DNA of 50,089 nucleotides, taken from assembly GCA_903875575.1 (NCBI GenBank), contig CAIQWJ010000067.1:1-50089 (forward strand). Direction: 5' to 3'. The notes beneath the pieces were generated by a model, which was not told where the DNA came from, made no database searches, and was given only the letters and a program-made list of their open reading frames with translations. Every line of letters begins with the position of its first letter. The first letter of the stretch is position 1. The stretch is from an uncultured Acidobacteriia bacterium (GTDB lineage Bacteria; Acidobacteriota; Terriglobia; Bryobacterales; Bryobacteraceae). The translations under genes and the position numbers were made by a program. Shown in pieces: positions 33,877 to 42,858 of the stretch.

Positions 33877-34695
33877 TCAGTGCCGCAGTGCGCGGGCCGT
33901 CCATGCGCCTGCTGCCAGGCCGAGCGCCAACTCGGTGATGAGCAGAAACCCCCACAGAGCAACGGTCTTCGCCGCCCGAAGGTACCAGCTTTCACCATAG
34001 AGACGGCCAAGCAGCAGGTACAGGTAGATGGCCGACAACAGGGATGCCGCATTCCAGGAGGGATTCAATCTGGCAGGCAGGCTGACCAAAATGGCGAAGG
34101 CATACCAAAAGCTGTAGAAATGCAGCCCGGCTATCAGGTGGCTGGCGAAGTACGGCTGCCGCTTTCTGTAGAGCAGCCAGGATGCGAGCGCGAAGGCCAG
34201 CACGGACGCGTAGCGAATCGCGGAATATTCGTGGCCGAATTTCTCAAAGAACTCGCGCCGTTCGGCTTCCGGCACGGGCGTGCGGCCGTTCTGACCGGCA
34301 GCGGTCTTCACGTTGGTGCCAAAGGAAAAGTTCAGATCTCCGTTCGGCTTCTTCTCCACCAGCAACTGGTAGTTCAGCGGCCCTACGCCAGTTGAGATGA
34401 GCAAATGCAGGGCGACCACGATGAGGAAGATGCGCACCGGGCGCAGAAACCGAATGACGTGCCCGGAAAGGTATTCTTCGGTCAGCCTGCCGGGCTGAAA
34501 GAAGAGCGCTTTGACCGTCCGGAAAATAGTGCCATCCACGTGGAGAAACTCATGCACCAGATCGTGCGTGAAGTGCTGCAGGGTGGGTGGATGGCCGTCA
34601 TGTTCGGCCTGCCCGCACGCGGCGCAGTAGGGACCAGTCAGTACGCCACCGCAATTGCGGCAGTTGTGCGAAGCAGGATGGACAACGTCAGCCAT
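33877..34695 (-). CDS. DUF3667 membrane protein with zinc-ribbon
   Basis: 272 residues. The N-terminal CRNCGGVLTGPYCAACGQ is a four-Cys zinc ribbon, followed by THDLVHEFLHVDGTIFRTVKALFFQPGRL typical of DUF3667. Then come about five membrane helices, with a soluble loop at residues 105-150 between the first and second. Function unknown. Its stop lies two bases from that of the convergent carbonic anhydrase gene. Confidence 0.85.
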   Translation of the reverse strand: MADVVHPASHNCRNCGGVLTGPYCAACGQAEHDGHPPTLQHFTHDLVHEFLHVDGTIFRTVKALFFQPGRLTEEYLSGHVIRFLRPVRIFLIVVALHLLISTGVGPLNYQLLVEKKPNGDLNFSFGTNVKTAAGQNGRTPVPEAERREFFEKFGHEYSAIRYASVLAFALASWLLYRKRQPYFASHLIAGLHFYSFWYAFAILVSLPARLNPSWNAASLLSAIYLYLLLGRLYGESWYLRAAKTVALWGFLLITELALGLAAGAWTARALRH

Positions 34696-34738
34696 GCTCT
34701 CGCCATGATAGCGGGTGGCACTCCGTTGCCGTCAATAC

Positions 34739-35413
34739 TCAGGGAATGAGCAGCATGGCAGTGGATTCGGTATGACAGAGGAGACAGGACTGGCCCTGCT
34801 GGGCGCGGCCGCCTAAGGCCATGGCATATTCGCCGGAACCCGCGCTCCAGGAATACACCTTCGCTTCCGCCGCCACACCTGCACGAGGCTGTGCACCGCC
34901 GGTTCCGGGGCGGCGGGCTTCCACCAGCAACGCGGCGTAATCATCGCCCACGCGGTAGGCGACTACGGCAACCGGAGACTTATCCAGACGCACCAAACCC
35001 GCACCCAGCAGGCGGACCACGCTGTTCCCGTGCAGGAGCCGATCATCCAGCCGGACCTCAACACCCAGGTTTCCATTCACCCAGGCCTGAATCACCTCCG
35101 GATCGCCGGAATGAATATCCACGGTTCCGGAGCCGCTGGCAAGCTCCCGCAATTCCCTTGCGGCCAGGCGTTCCAGTTGGGCATTTGGATCGCCGGTAGC
35201 GCCGCCTAAACGCCACACCAGACCCACCAGCAATACCAAAGCGAGGGCCGAGATGGACCACGCCATCGCCGGAGACCGCCGAACCCGCAGCGGACGCCGC
35301 TGCTCATGAATCCGGTTCCAGAGCGCGTCCGGTGCCACAACCGGGCAGAGTTGCCGGGCCAGTTCTGCCTCCAGCCAAAGGCCGGTTTGTTCCTGTCCGC
35401 CGGGATTAACCAC
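34739..35413 (-). CDS. Membrane anti-sigma factor with C-terminal CxxCH motif
   Basis: 224 residues from GTG 35413, overlapping the sigma stop by eight bases. A short cytoplasmic N terminus (about 48 residues) lacks a zinc finger. One transmembrane helix (WSISALALVLLVGLVW) leads to a beta-rich periplasmic domain (SGDPEVIQAWVNGNLGVEV, AGLVRLDKSPVAVVAYRVG). The last 15 residues contain CLLCH (Cys210, Cys213, His214), the haem-c attachment motif, on the side of the membrane where haem c is attached. Assignment as anti-sigma rests on its position after an ECF gene and its topology. Confidence 0.75.
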   Translation of the reverse strand: MVNPGGQEQTGLWLEAELARQLCPVVAPDALWNRIHEQRRPLRVRRSPAMAWSISALALVLLVGLVWRLGGATGDPNAQLERLAARELRELASGSGTVDIHSGDPEVIQAWVNGNLGVEVRLDDRLLHGNSVVRLLGAGLVRLDKSPVAVVAYRVGDDYAALLVEARRPGTGGAQPRAGVAAEAKVYSWSAGSGEYAMALGGRAQQGQSCLLCHTESTAMLLIP

Positions 35414-35978
35414 GATGACCGCCCTTTCGACTGGAAAACCGCAGGAGGCGCCGCTCCAGCATGCGGTGTACCCGGTTGAGCCGGGATGCCACGGTGCCGT
35501 TGGTGGTCCCCAGAATCGCTGCAATCTGGTCGTAGCTGAGCGACTGCGTGTAACGCAGCACCAGCAGCATCCGCTGTTCGTCGGACAGGCCAGCCACCAC
35601 GTCCCGCAGATGCCCCCGCAGTTCCGCGCGGACGATTTCATCGAGAGCGCTGATGCCGGGCGCGTGCAGCATAGCCACCGCTTCGTCGAGCAACGGCATG
35701 AAACGGCTGACTTTGCGTTTCTGGTCGTAACAACTGTTCACCACCAGGCGATAAAGCCAGGAGCTGAAATCGGCCTCGCCACGAAAGCTGCGAAGACCGA
35801 CGAAAAGTTTGAGGAAAGTTTCCTGAGCGATATCCTGCGCCACGTTCGCGTCGCCGCTGTAGCGCAGAGCGATGGAATAGACCTTATCTTTGTGGCGTTC
35901 AAAGAGCGCGCGAAAGGCGTCCGTTTCACCGCGCTGACAGCTTTCGATCAGTTCTTTGTCGGAATCTTCCAGCACCAT
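35406..35978 (-). CDS. ECF-type RNA polymerase sigma factor (RpoE-like)
   Basis: 190 residues. Region 2 reads CQRGETDAFRALFERHKDKVY, DIAQETFLKLFVGL and FSSWLYRLVVNSCYDQKRK. Region 4 reads GLSDEQRMLLVLRYTQSLSYDQIA then TNGTVASRLNRVHRMLERRL. A consensus ECF promoter lies just upstream, so autoregulation is likely. Overlaps the anti-sigma gene. Confidence 0.95.
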   Translation of the reverse strand: MVLEDSDKELIESCQRGETDAFRALFERHKDKVYSIALRYSGDANVAQDIAQETFLKLFVGLRSFRGEADFSSWLYRLVVNSCYDQKRKVSRFMPLLDEAVAMLHAPGISALDEIVRAELRGHLRDVVAGLSDEQRMLLVLRYTQSLSYDQIAAILGTTNGTVASRLNRVHRMLERRLLRFSSRKGGHRG

Positions 35979-36000
35979 GGCGCAGACGCTTTCTTCCAGT

Positions 36001-36029
36001 TTAGACGCGGGAAGCCCGAGGTTACTTCC
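36001..36029 (-). promoter_or_regulatory. ECF-type promoter for the sigma/anti-sigma pair
   Basis: On the minus strand GGAAGT (36029-36024) is separated by 16 bases from CGTCTAA (36007-36001). This is close to the ECF consensus GGAAC...CGTC. It would start transcription about 15-20 bases before the ATG at 35978. Confidence 0.6.
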
Positions 36030-36066
36030 ACATATTTTTCAGAGCCTCCGTGTTCTAATGCAGTGA

Positions 36067-37284
36067 ATGCCGGTTTCCCCGCCGAAGGACAATCCACCCT
36101 GGCTGTTCGGACTGGTCTCGATCCCATGGGGAATCTCCACTTCGGGAGTCACCAGTCTGCTGGTCCCTTACATCCTGCGGAAACACGGCGTCTCGGTCGA
36201 CCGCATCGCGGAAGTGGTTGCCGTCGGGTCTATGCCGCTCATGTGTTCTTTTTTCGCTGCGCCCATTGTGGACCTCGGGCTGCCGCGTAAGATCTGGGTT
36301 GTGCTGGCGGCCTGTATTTCCGGATTTCTGGCATGGGCGGGAATCGTGATGTCCTCCGGACCACTCCCCGCGCTGACGGCCATCCTGTTCACCGCCACCG
36401 TGGCACAGACGCTCATTAACTCCGCCAACGGCGGACTCCTGGCGGCGGTAAATCCCGCCGTTCGGGGGCGCGCGGCGGGATTCTACACGGCTGGCAACCT
36501 GGGGGCAGGAGCGCTCGGTGGTGGCGGACTGATCTGGCTGGCGGATCACGTCAGTCTCTTCGAGCTGGCCCTGCTCACCGCACTATTCATCATCGGACCG
36601 GCACTTGCGGCGTTTTGGATCCAGGAGTTACCGCATCCCACACAGCCAATCCGTTCCCAGTTCCGGGCCCTGTTTGACGACTTTAAGGATGTCCTGTCGT
36701 CCCGGCGTACCTGGCTGGGACTGGTATTCCTGTTGTCTCCGGTTGGCATCGGCGCCGTCAGCAATCTGGTTTCCAGCATTGGTCCCGACTATCACGCTTC
36801 CGGCAATCAGATCGCATGGGTTTCCGGTGCCTTCGGTGGTGGCATGCTGGCGCTTGGAGCGCTTGTCGGCGGATGGATTTGCGACCGAGCGGATCGCTGG
36901 ACAGTCTACGCGGTTCTCGGGCTGGTGATGTCCGTGTGCGGACTGTGGTTATATCTGGGACCGGCCTCCCCTTTCACGTTTGCCGCAGGCTATTCGGCGT
37001 ATGCGTTCAGTTCCGGGCTGACCAACGGCGCTTACGTCGCGCTGATTCTGGAGATCCTTGGAGGGCGGGCGCGTGGTGCGTCCACTGGCTATGCGCTGAT
37101 GAGTTCGAGCGGCAACGTCCCGAATATCTACATGACGTGGCTCGACGGCATGGGATACCGGCACGGGGGCGCCCGCGGCCTGATGGCGACCGACGCGGCA
37201 ATCGGTGGCGTGGCGGGCCTGATTCTGCTCTGGATTTCGCGGCAGTACGCGCAACGTTGGCTGAAAAACGCACAGGAGGGCTGA
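36067..37284 (+). CDS. MFS transporter
   Basis: 405-residue inner-membrane protein with 12 hydrophobic segments. The N terminus (PWLFGLVSIPWGISTSGVTS) and the GGRARGASTGYALMSSSGNVPN loop near the C terminus resemble the AmpG/PAT branch of the major facilitator superfamily. The substrate cannot be told. No good Shine-Dalgarno before ATG 36067. Divergent from the ECF sigma gene. Confidence 0.8.
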   Translation: MPVSPPKDNPPWLFGLVSIPWGISTSGVTSLLVPYILRKHGVSVDRIAEVVAVGSMPLMCSFFAAPIVDLGLPRKIWVVLAACISGFLAWAGIVMSSGPLPALTAILFTATVAQTLINSANGGLLAAVNPAVRGRAAGFYTAGNLGAGALGGGGLIWLADHVSLFELALLTALFIIGPALAAFWIQELPHPTQPIRSQFRALFDDFKDVLSSRRTWLGLVFLLSPVGIGAVSNLVSSIGPDYHASGNQIAWVSGAFGGGMLALGALVGGWICDRADRWTVYAVLGLVMSVCGLWLYLGPASPFTFAAGYSAYAFSSGLTNGAYVALILEILGGRARGASTGYALMSSSGNVPNIYMTWLDGMGYRHGGARGLMATDAAIGGVAGLILLWISRQYAQRWLKNAQEG

Positions 37285-37319
37285 CAGGCACCTCATATGA
37301 TAGAAGCGAAGCGCGACCT

Positions 37320-37991
37320 ATGAGTTCTCTGCCTGTTGGTTCGCAAAAGTGCGCCTGCCCGAAAAGCCGCCACAAGCCTCGGTTCGTGGTCCTCACGGGC
37401 GGGCCGGGCGGCGGCAAGACGGCGATCCTCGAAATCGCAAAGCTGTGCTTCTGCGGACACGTTGTGCTGCTGCCGGAAGCGGCGGGCATTGTCTTCGGCG
37501 GCGGCTTTCCGCGTCTCGATACACCCGTGGGACGGCGGGCCTCGCAGCGCACGATCTATCAGGTGCAAAATGAGATGCTCCGACTGGTGGAGCACAACCC
37601 GGAGGTCGCCATGGTGCTATGTGATCGCGGTACGGTGGATGGCCTCGCCTACTGGCCAGGCTCCACCCGGAGTTATTTCGATCAGGTCGGCAGCACAATG
37701 ACAAAGGAGCTTGCCCGCTATGCGGCGGTCATCCACATTGCAACGCCGTCCTCGCCCGCGCAGTATCACAGGAACAGCATCCGCCGCGAGTCCCTGGCGG
37801 AGGCGAGGGCCATAGACGCACGCATCCGCAAAGCCTGGAGCGAACATCCCCGGCAGATGGTGATTGAGGCCGATTCGGATTTTTTCAGTAAGGCGGCAGA
37901 GGCGATTGAAGCCATTCGCGCCGAGGTGCCAGCCTGTTGCCGTATCTCCGCTCACACGGAAGGCCTCAACAAGCTGGCGCAGCGCGCGTAA
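37320..37991 (+). CDS. P-loop ATPase (AAA_28-like)
   Basis: 223 residues from ATG 37320. Walker A is VVLTGGPGGGKTAILE near residue 25; a Walker B-like MVLCDRGTVDGLAYW lies near residue 99. Similar NTPases resemble nucleoside or thymidylate kinases but their substrate is not known. An N-terminal CACPKSRHK segment could bind metal. It lies 35 bases after the MFS gene and is probably cotranscribed. Cytoplasmic. Confidence 0.8.
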   Translation: MSSLPVGSQKCACPKSRHKPRFVVLTGGPGGGKTAILEIAKLCFCGHVVLLPEAAGIVFGGGFPRLDTPVGRRASQRTIYQVQNEMLRLVEHNPEVAMVLCDRGTVDGLAYWPGSTRSYFDQVGSTMTKELARYAAVIHIATPSSPAQYHRNSIRRESLAEARAIDARIRKAWSEHPRQMVIEADSDFFSKAAEAIEAIRAEVPACCRISAHTEGLNKLAQRA

Positions 37992-38035
37992 TCGGGCAGA
38001 AGCCTTAATTGCGGCACCAGGAGTACAATCCCGAT

Positions 38036-39685
38036 ATGCGCCTTTGCCTTCTGCCCGCGTTGGCAGCCCTCTTTTTGGGGAATGCCTTCGCGGCCGAAAC
38101 TACGAATACGGTTGCCCCGGAGATCACTCTGGAACTCCGCGACTACGCCACCATGCCGATCACCGGCAAGCTGGATGGTACCGGCCAGATCATGGGCCTG
38201 CTCGCCCGCGCCAACTTCATGCGGGAAGAGCCTGTGGCGGCAAAGAAGCGGGTCTTTATAAACGACCTTAACGGGCCGCTCTACATCCTGGACAAGCAGA
38301 GCGGAAAGTTCACCACGTATCTCGATTTCAACGGGCGCGACGGCCGTCCGGGGCTGTTTCACCGGCTTCCGTGGGAAAGCGGGTTTGCCAACGGCTTTGT
38401 CTGTTTTACGTTTGATCCCGACTACGCGCACAACGGTAAGTTCTACACGATCCATCTGGAAGATCCGGAAGTGGCGGCGTCCGCGCTGCCTGATTCCGCG
38501 AACTTTCCTGGACTGAAGCCGGGCTACGAGGTAACGCCTGCCATCCAGACTCCGGGGCCAACAGTGCGAGAGGCCGTGGTCATCGAATGGACCGACACCG
38601 ACATTTCGAACACGACCTTTGAAGGTACGGCCCGCGAAATCATGCGCCTGCGGCTGAATACACAGATCCATCCGATGGGCGACCTGATGTTCAATCCAAC
38701 GGCGCGCCCGGGCAGCCCCGATTGGCGCGTGATGTACATTGCCTGCGGCGATAGTGGTTCTGGTGAATCGAAAAACCTGGAGATGCGCTCCAATCCGCAG
38801 CGTCTGGACACCATGGTGGGGAAGATCCTCCGCATCATTCCCGATCTCAGCGTCCGGAAAGGTTCAAGCACAGTCAGCGACAATGGCCGTTACCGGATTC
38901 CTGATGACAATCCCTTCGTGGCAAAGAAACCGGCGGGCGTGCGGGGAGAGATCTGGGCTTACGGAATTCGTAACCCCGCCCGACTGACCTGGGATGTGGA
39001 CCCGCTGAACCCGAAGGATAGTCATCTGATCGCCAATGTGATCGGCCTGAATACCTGGGAGACGGCCATCTTTATCCACAAAGGCGCCAACTATGGCTAC
39101 TCGCTGCGTGAAGGCAATGAGGAACTGCTGGTGGCTACAAATAAGACGGGGCCACTCCCCGCCGACGACAAAATCCCCGTGCGGCTGAACGCGACGGAGA
39201 CGGACGGCACTGTGGTGCCCGTGTATCCGATCATCCAGTACCCGCACCTGAAAGGCGGCGGCGACGCGATCTCCAGCGGCTACGTCTATCGGGGTAAGGC
39301 GATTCCGGCGTTGCGTGGCAAGTATATTTTCGGGGACATTTCGACCGGCGGCGTCTGGTATGCCGACTACAAAGAAATGCTGGCAGCCGACGCGGGGAAG
39401 GCGAAACGCCCTGTGGCAATGCATCCGATGCGCATCCGCTGGGGCAAGTCGAGCGAGACCAGCGAGATTTACAGTTCGATGTCGCCCATCACGGAATTGG
39501 TGTATCACGCGAGGGGCGGCAAGGCGAAGGGCCTGCCTGGCTTCGGGGCTGTCGCGGGAGGAGGAAGGTCCGACATTCATTTCTGGGCGGATTCGGAGGG
39601 CGAACTCTACGTGATCAGTAAGAGCGATGGCATGATCCGCAAAGTAGTGAGCGCCTCGGTGGCGAAGAGCGCGACTTCGAAGTAG
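38036..39685 (+). CDS. PQQ-type sorbosone/glucose dehydrogenase-like protein
   Basis: 549 residues with a signal peptide (MRLCLLPALAALFLGNAFA), so periplasmic or extracellular. Six-bladed beta-propeller of the soluble glucose/sorbosone dehydrogenase family: VFINDLNGPLYILDKQSGK, LPWESGFANGFVCFTFDPDY, WRVMYIACGDSGSG, GEIWAYGIRNPARLTWD, ISSGYVYRGKAIPALRGKYIFGD. Probably oxidises a sugar with PQQ; the exact substrate is unknown. ATG 38036 is preferred to 38009 because the signal peptide begins there. Confidence 0.85.
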   Translation: MRLCLLPALAALFLGNAFAAETTNTVAPEITLELRDYATMPITGKLDGTGQIMGLLARANFMREEPVAAKKRVFINDLNGPLYILDKQSGKFTTYLDFNGRDGRPGLFHRLPWESGFANGFVCFTFDPDYAHNGKFYTIHLEDPEVAASALPDSANFPGLKPGYEVTPAIQTPGPTVREAVVIEWTDTDISNTTFEGTAREIMRLRLNTQIHPMGDLMFNPTARPGSPDWRVMYIACGDSGSGESKNLEMRSNPQRLDTMVGKILRIIPDLSVRKGSSTVSDNGRYRIPDDNPFVAKKPAGVRGEIWAYGIRNPARLTWDVDPLNPKDSHLIANVIGLNTWETAIFIHKGANYGYSLREGNEELLVATNKTGPLPADDKIPVRLNATETDGTVVPVYPIIQYPHLKGGGDAISSGYVYRGKAIPALRGKYIFGDISTGGVWYADYKEMLAADAGKAKRPVAMHPMRIRWGKSSETSEIYSSMSPITELVYHARGGKAKGLPGFGAVAGGGRSDIHFWADSEGELYVISKSDGMIRKVVSASVAKSATSK

Positions 39686-39764
39686 CGGCCCGTCGCCGTT
39701 TACACTGGAAGGGTTCGGCGATGCTGGACAAGCCCACGTCAGGCAAACAGGAGATTCGAATCAT

Positions 39765-40331
39765 ATGAAAAAATACTTTGTTGCAGCAATCCTGGCTGGT
39801 GCGTTCTCCGCCTCAGCCTTCGCGCAGGGCATGGCACTGCCGCCCGGCATCGCAGCCGAGGCCAAACAGGTCTACACCGCGGTGAAGACCAACCTGATCG
39901 CGGCGGCCAATGTGATGCCGGAAGAGAATTACAGTTTTGCGCCCGTGAAGGAAGAGATGACGTTCGGCGGCTGGGTGGGCCACGTGGCGGATTCTCAGCT
40001 CGGTGTTTGCTCCACACTGAATGGCCCCACGAAACGCGGCGATGCCGCCACGAAGACCAGCAAGGCCGAGCTGATTGCCGCGCTGATGGCATCGTTCGCC
40101 GAATGTGATGCAGTCTTCAACGTGCTCACCGATGCCAACGCGACGGAACTCATCGCTTACGGTCGCGGCCAGAACACGCGTGCCGGACGCCTGGGCTACA
40201 ACAGCGCGCATCTCCAGGAATGCTACGGCAGCATGTCGGTCTATATGCGTCTCAAGGGCATCGTCCCGCCTTCGACGGCAGCGCGTACGACTGGCGGAAG
40301 AGGCGGCAGCGGCGGCGGCCCCGGACGTTAG
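39765..40331 (+). CDS. Exported DinB-fold protein
   Basis: 188 residues with a signal peptide (YFVAAILAGAFSASAFAQG). The helical body has NLIAAANVMPEENYSFAPV, GGWVGHVADSQLGVCSTL and YNSAHLQECYGSMSVYMRLKG, with His spaced as in the metal site of DinB-like four-helix proteins. Ends in a Gly-rich tail. Exported DinB homologues are frequent in Acidobacteria; function unknown. The next gene is a cytoplasmic DinB protein. Confidence 0.8.
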   Translation: MKKYFVAAILAGAFSASAFAQGMALPPGIAAEAKQVYTAVKTNLIAAANVMPEENYSFAPVKEEMTFGGWVGHVADSQLGVCSTLNGPTKRGDAATKTSKAELIAALMASFAECDAVFNVLTDANATELIAYGRGQNTRAGRLGYNSAHLQECYGSMSVYMRLKGIVPPSTAARTTGGRGGSGGGPGR

Positions 40332-40334
40332 GAC

Positions 40335-40880
40335 TTGACGCGTCAGGACGGCAGGCCCCCCGAAGCGCCACCGGAAGCGTGGATGCGGGGTGGCGTGCCG
40401 GGTATCCATCCTGTCATCGGCCACCTGCTGCGGGCGATTGAGCAGATTCGCGAAGACGCCGCAAGCGCCATTGGCGATCTTAGACCGGAGCAGATCTGGG
40501 CGAAACCTCATGGCCTGACATCCGCCGGGTTCCACCTGAAGCATCTGGCCGGCAGTACGGAACGGCTTTCCACGTACCTTTCAGGTGGGCAACTCACCGC
40601 GGATCAGTTGACCGCAATCGGGACGGAGGGAGAGGGTCGGGAGACGGCGGAGCTACTTCTGGCCGCTGTAGACGAGTCGATCAAGCACTACGAGGCATTA
40701 GTACGGAACCTGGACCCTGCCGATTTCGGTGCCATCCGCGAGGTGGGCCGCAAGCGGTATCAGGTCACTGCAATCAGCCTTGCCCTACATGTTGCAGAGC
40801 ATGCCCAGAGGCACATCGGCGGGCTGATCGCTGCTTGCAACCTGGCGCGCTTTGGGGCACCCACTAGACCTGATTCTTAA
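40335..40880 (+). CDS. DinB family protein
   Basis: 181 residues from TTG 40335, three bases after the exported DinB gene; ATG 40383 is an alternative start. IHPVIGHLLRAIEQIREDA, SAGFHLKHLAGSTERLSTYL and LALHVAEHAQRHIGGL carry the three His of the DinB metal site. A thiol-transferase or hydrolase role is typical of the superfamily, but the substrate is unknown. Its end overlaps the convergent C26 peptidase gene by 17 bases. Confidence 0.85.
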   Translation: MTRQDGRPPEAPPEAWMRGGVPGIHPVIGHLLRAIEQIREDAASAIGDLRPEQIWAKPHGLTSAGFHLKHLAGSTERLSTYLSGGQLTADQLTAIGTEGEGRETAELLLAAVDESIKHYEALVRNLDPADFGAIREVGRKRYQVTAISLALHVAEHAQRHIGGLIAACNLARFGAPTRPDS

Positions 40881-41595
40881 CCGCGGAGCCGAACGCTTTC
40901 CAAATGCGCCAATTGCCTTCAGGCTCTTCCGCCATGCGCTCGGGGTGGAACTGAAGGCCCGTCACAAACTCCCGCCTGGGATCGCAAAACGCCTCCACCA
41001 GGCCGTCTTCGGCATGCGCCATCGGAGTAAACCGCGGTGCCAGTTCGCGAATACCCTGATGGTGGTAGCTATTCACCCGTAATGTGTCCCGCCCATAGCA
41101 CTTCTCCAGCAGACTGCCGGGAACAATGGAAATCGGGTGCCGGTAACTGTCATAGTGACTGTGATCGATGTGATGCAGCGGCGAACCCTTTTCCTTCTGC
41201 ACATCTCCATAGAGCGTGCCGCCGCATGCGACGTTGAGTAACTGCGAACCTCGACAGATTCCCAGGACAGGCAGTCTAAGACGCAGGGCATGACGGACCA
41301 GACAGAACTCGATTTTGTCTTTCAGCGGATGGACAGCTTCCACATACATCAGATTCTCCGGCTGCGCCGGGTAATGGATCGGTTCCACGTCCTCGCCTTC
41401 CACCAGCAGCAGGCCCTTCATGCCAGCCATGTACTGAGCAAGACAGGCGTCAGCGCCCTTCGCAACCGGAATCATGACAGGCAGAAGACCCAGGCGCAGC
41501 AGCAACGCGAGGTGCAGTTCTCCAACGTAGTCGATGAGCTTATGCTTGCGAGTGGTTCTTCGGGTCACCACCAGAACGGGCGGCCGGCTTTTCAT
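40864..41595 (-). CDS. Class I glutamine amidotransferase-like C26 peptidase
   Basis: 243 residues, PuuD/gamma-glutamyl hydrolase type. The nucleophile Cys lies in PVLGICRGSQLLNVACGG and the His-Glu in GLQFHPERM, so the triad is complete. VNSYHHQGI is typical. Hydrolyses gamma-glutamyl bonds. The ATG overlaps the aminotransferase stop (ATGA), so the two act in one pathway, perhaps on a gamma-glutamyl amine or amino acid; this is inference. Confidence 0.88.
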   Translation of the reverse strand: MKSRPPVLVVTRRTTRKHKLIDYVGELHLALLLRLGLLPVMIPVAKGADACLAQYMAGMKGLLLVEGEDVEPIHYPAQPENLMYVEAVHPLKDKIEFCLVRHALRLRLPVLGICRGSQLLNVACGGTLYGDVQKEKGSPLHHIDHSHYDSYRHPISIVPGSLLEKCYGRDTLRVNSYHHQGIRELAPRFTPMAHAEDGLVEAFCDPRREFVTGLQFHPERMAEEPEGNWRIWKAFGSAVKNQV

Positions 41596-42719
41596 TTGGG
41601 CGACCGGAGCAATTGCTGCAGCGCCGCCACCAGCCGGGCGTCCTTCTCGCGCCCCTGCGAAGCTACGCGGATGTGGAAATTATCCATGCCGATCTTGTTC
41701 GAGCAGTCCCGTACGTACATGCGGTGATCGCTCAACAGGACGGTCTGGAGTTCCACTGCCGTCATGCCGCCTTTGATTCGAAACAGGACGAAGTTGGCTC
41801 CGGTGGGGTACACATCGATTTCCGGGATGGCTCGCAGGGCTTCGTAGAGCCAGCGCACATCCCCAATCAGCCGCTTCCTCGCTACGTGATACTCGCCGTC
41901 TGTGGAGGGGAGCAGCGAGAGAAAATACTGTGCCAGTGTGTTGACGTTCCACGTCGGAATGAACTGGCGCATGCGATTCAGCACGAAGAGATTGCCACTG
42001 TAGCAATACCCCAGACGCAGGCCCGGGACGCCGCAGTGCTTGCTCATGCTTCGGACCAGCAGCAGATTGGAGAACTGATCGGCGATGGGAAGCAGACTCG
42101 GGATGTTGTCGTCCGCGAAATCGATGAACGACTCATCTACGATGACCAGTTCCATATCTTTTGCCCGTCGCAGGAAGTCGCTCATTTCTTCGAGCGAGAA
42201 AAGCTGGCCGGTCGGGTTGCCCGGGTTAATGATGAGCAGCGCCTTGAGGCCGCGTTTTCGCGCCCAGGCGAGATAAGCGTTGAGGTCGAGTTGGTAGTTC
42301 TCTTCGGGCTTCAGCGCGAAGAGTTCCGCGTCGCGCTGGTCTTTGAGCTTCTCGATATATTCGCCAAAAGTGGGAACGGGAACGGCAATGCGGTCGATCA
42401 GCGTCGTGTTGATGAGCACGATGAGTTCGGTGGCACCGTTGCCGATGATCAGATGGTCCGGATTGACGTGCAGCACGGAGGCGAGATCGCGCTGGCTTGG
42501 TGCGGGATTGCTCGACGGGTACGATTTGATCAGGTTCGGGAAATTATCCTGCAAACCGCGCAGCATCGCGGGGGTCGGATAGTAGGGATTGGCGATAAAA
42601 CAAAAATCGGTAATGTCTTTGGCTTCTTCGTAACCCACCAGTTCCGCCAGGGAAGGGGAATGGGAGGTTTCGTAGAAGAGGTGCTTTCTCAGTTCGGTTG
42701 GCAGCAACGTGGTGCCCAT
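41592..42719 (-). CDS. PLP aminotransferase, histidinol-phosphate aminotransferase family
   Basis: 375 residues, fold type I. Visible: YPSSNPAPSQRDLAS, GNGATELIVLINTT (cofactor phosphate region), IINPGNPTGQ (substrate carboxylate loop), IVDESFIDF (PLP pyridine Asp) and RSMSKHCGVPGLRLGY with the Schiff-base Lys. CobD/HisC-like, but it is not in a histidine or cobalamin operon. Its Shine-Dalgarno lies in a hairpin at 42725-42740. Coupled to the C26 peptidase. Confidence 0.88.
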   Translation of the reverse strand: MGTTLLPTELRKHLFYETSHSPSLAELVGYEEAKDITDFCFIANPYYPTPAMLRGLQDNFPNLIKSYPSSNPAPSQRDLASVLHVNPDHLIIGNGATELIVLINTTLIDRIAVPVPTFGEYIEKLKDQRDAELFALKPEENYQLDLNAYLAWARKRGLKALLIINPGNPTGQLFSLEEMSDFLRRAKDMELVIVDESFIDFADDNIPSLLPIADQFSNLLLVRSMSKHCGVPGLRLGYCYSGNLFVLNRMRQFIPTWNVNTLAQYFLSLLPSTDGEYHVARKRLIGDVRWLYEALRAIPEIDVYPTGANFVLFRIKGGMTAVELQTVLLSDHRMYVRDCSNKIGMDNFHIRVASQGREKDARLVAALQQLLRSPK

Positions 42720-42724
42720 GGCTT

Positions 42725-42740
42725 AGAGCCTCCAGGCTCT
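42725..42740 (-). promoter_or_regulatory. Hairpin containing the aminotransferase Shine-Dalgarno
   Basis: AGAGCC-TGGA-GGCTCT on the minus strand ends five bases before the ATG at 42719. The GGAGG ribosome site lies in the loop and 3' arm, so folding would limit initiation. Confidence 0.6.
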
Positions 42741-42858
42741 TTATCTTTATTTTATACTCCACGTGCGGCACGAAAATGTAACGCCCCGCCTCGCCGACTG
42801 GCTGGTACTACAATGACTTCGGTTCCCTTGCGGCTGCGAGCGGGCCAGAACGATCACT

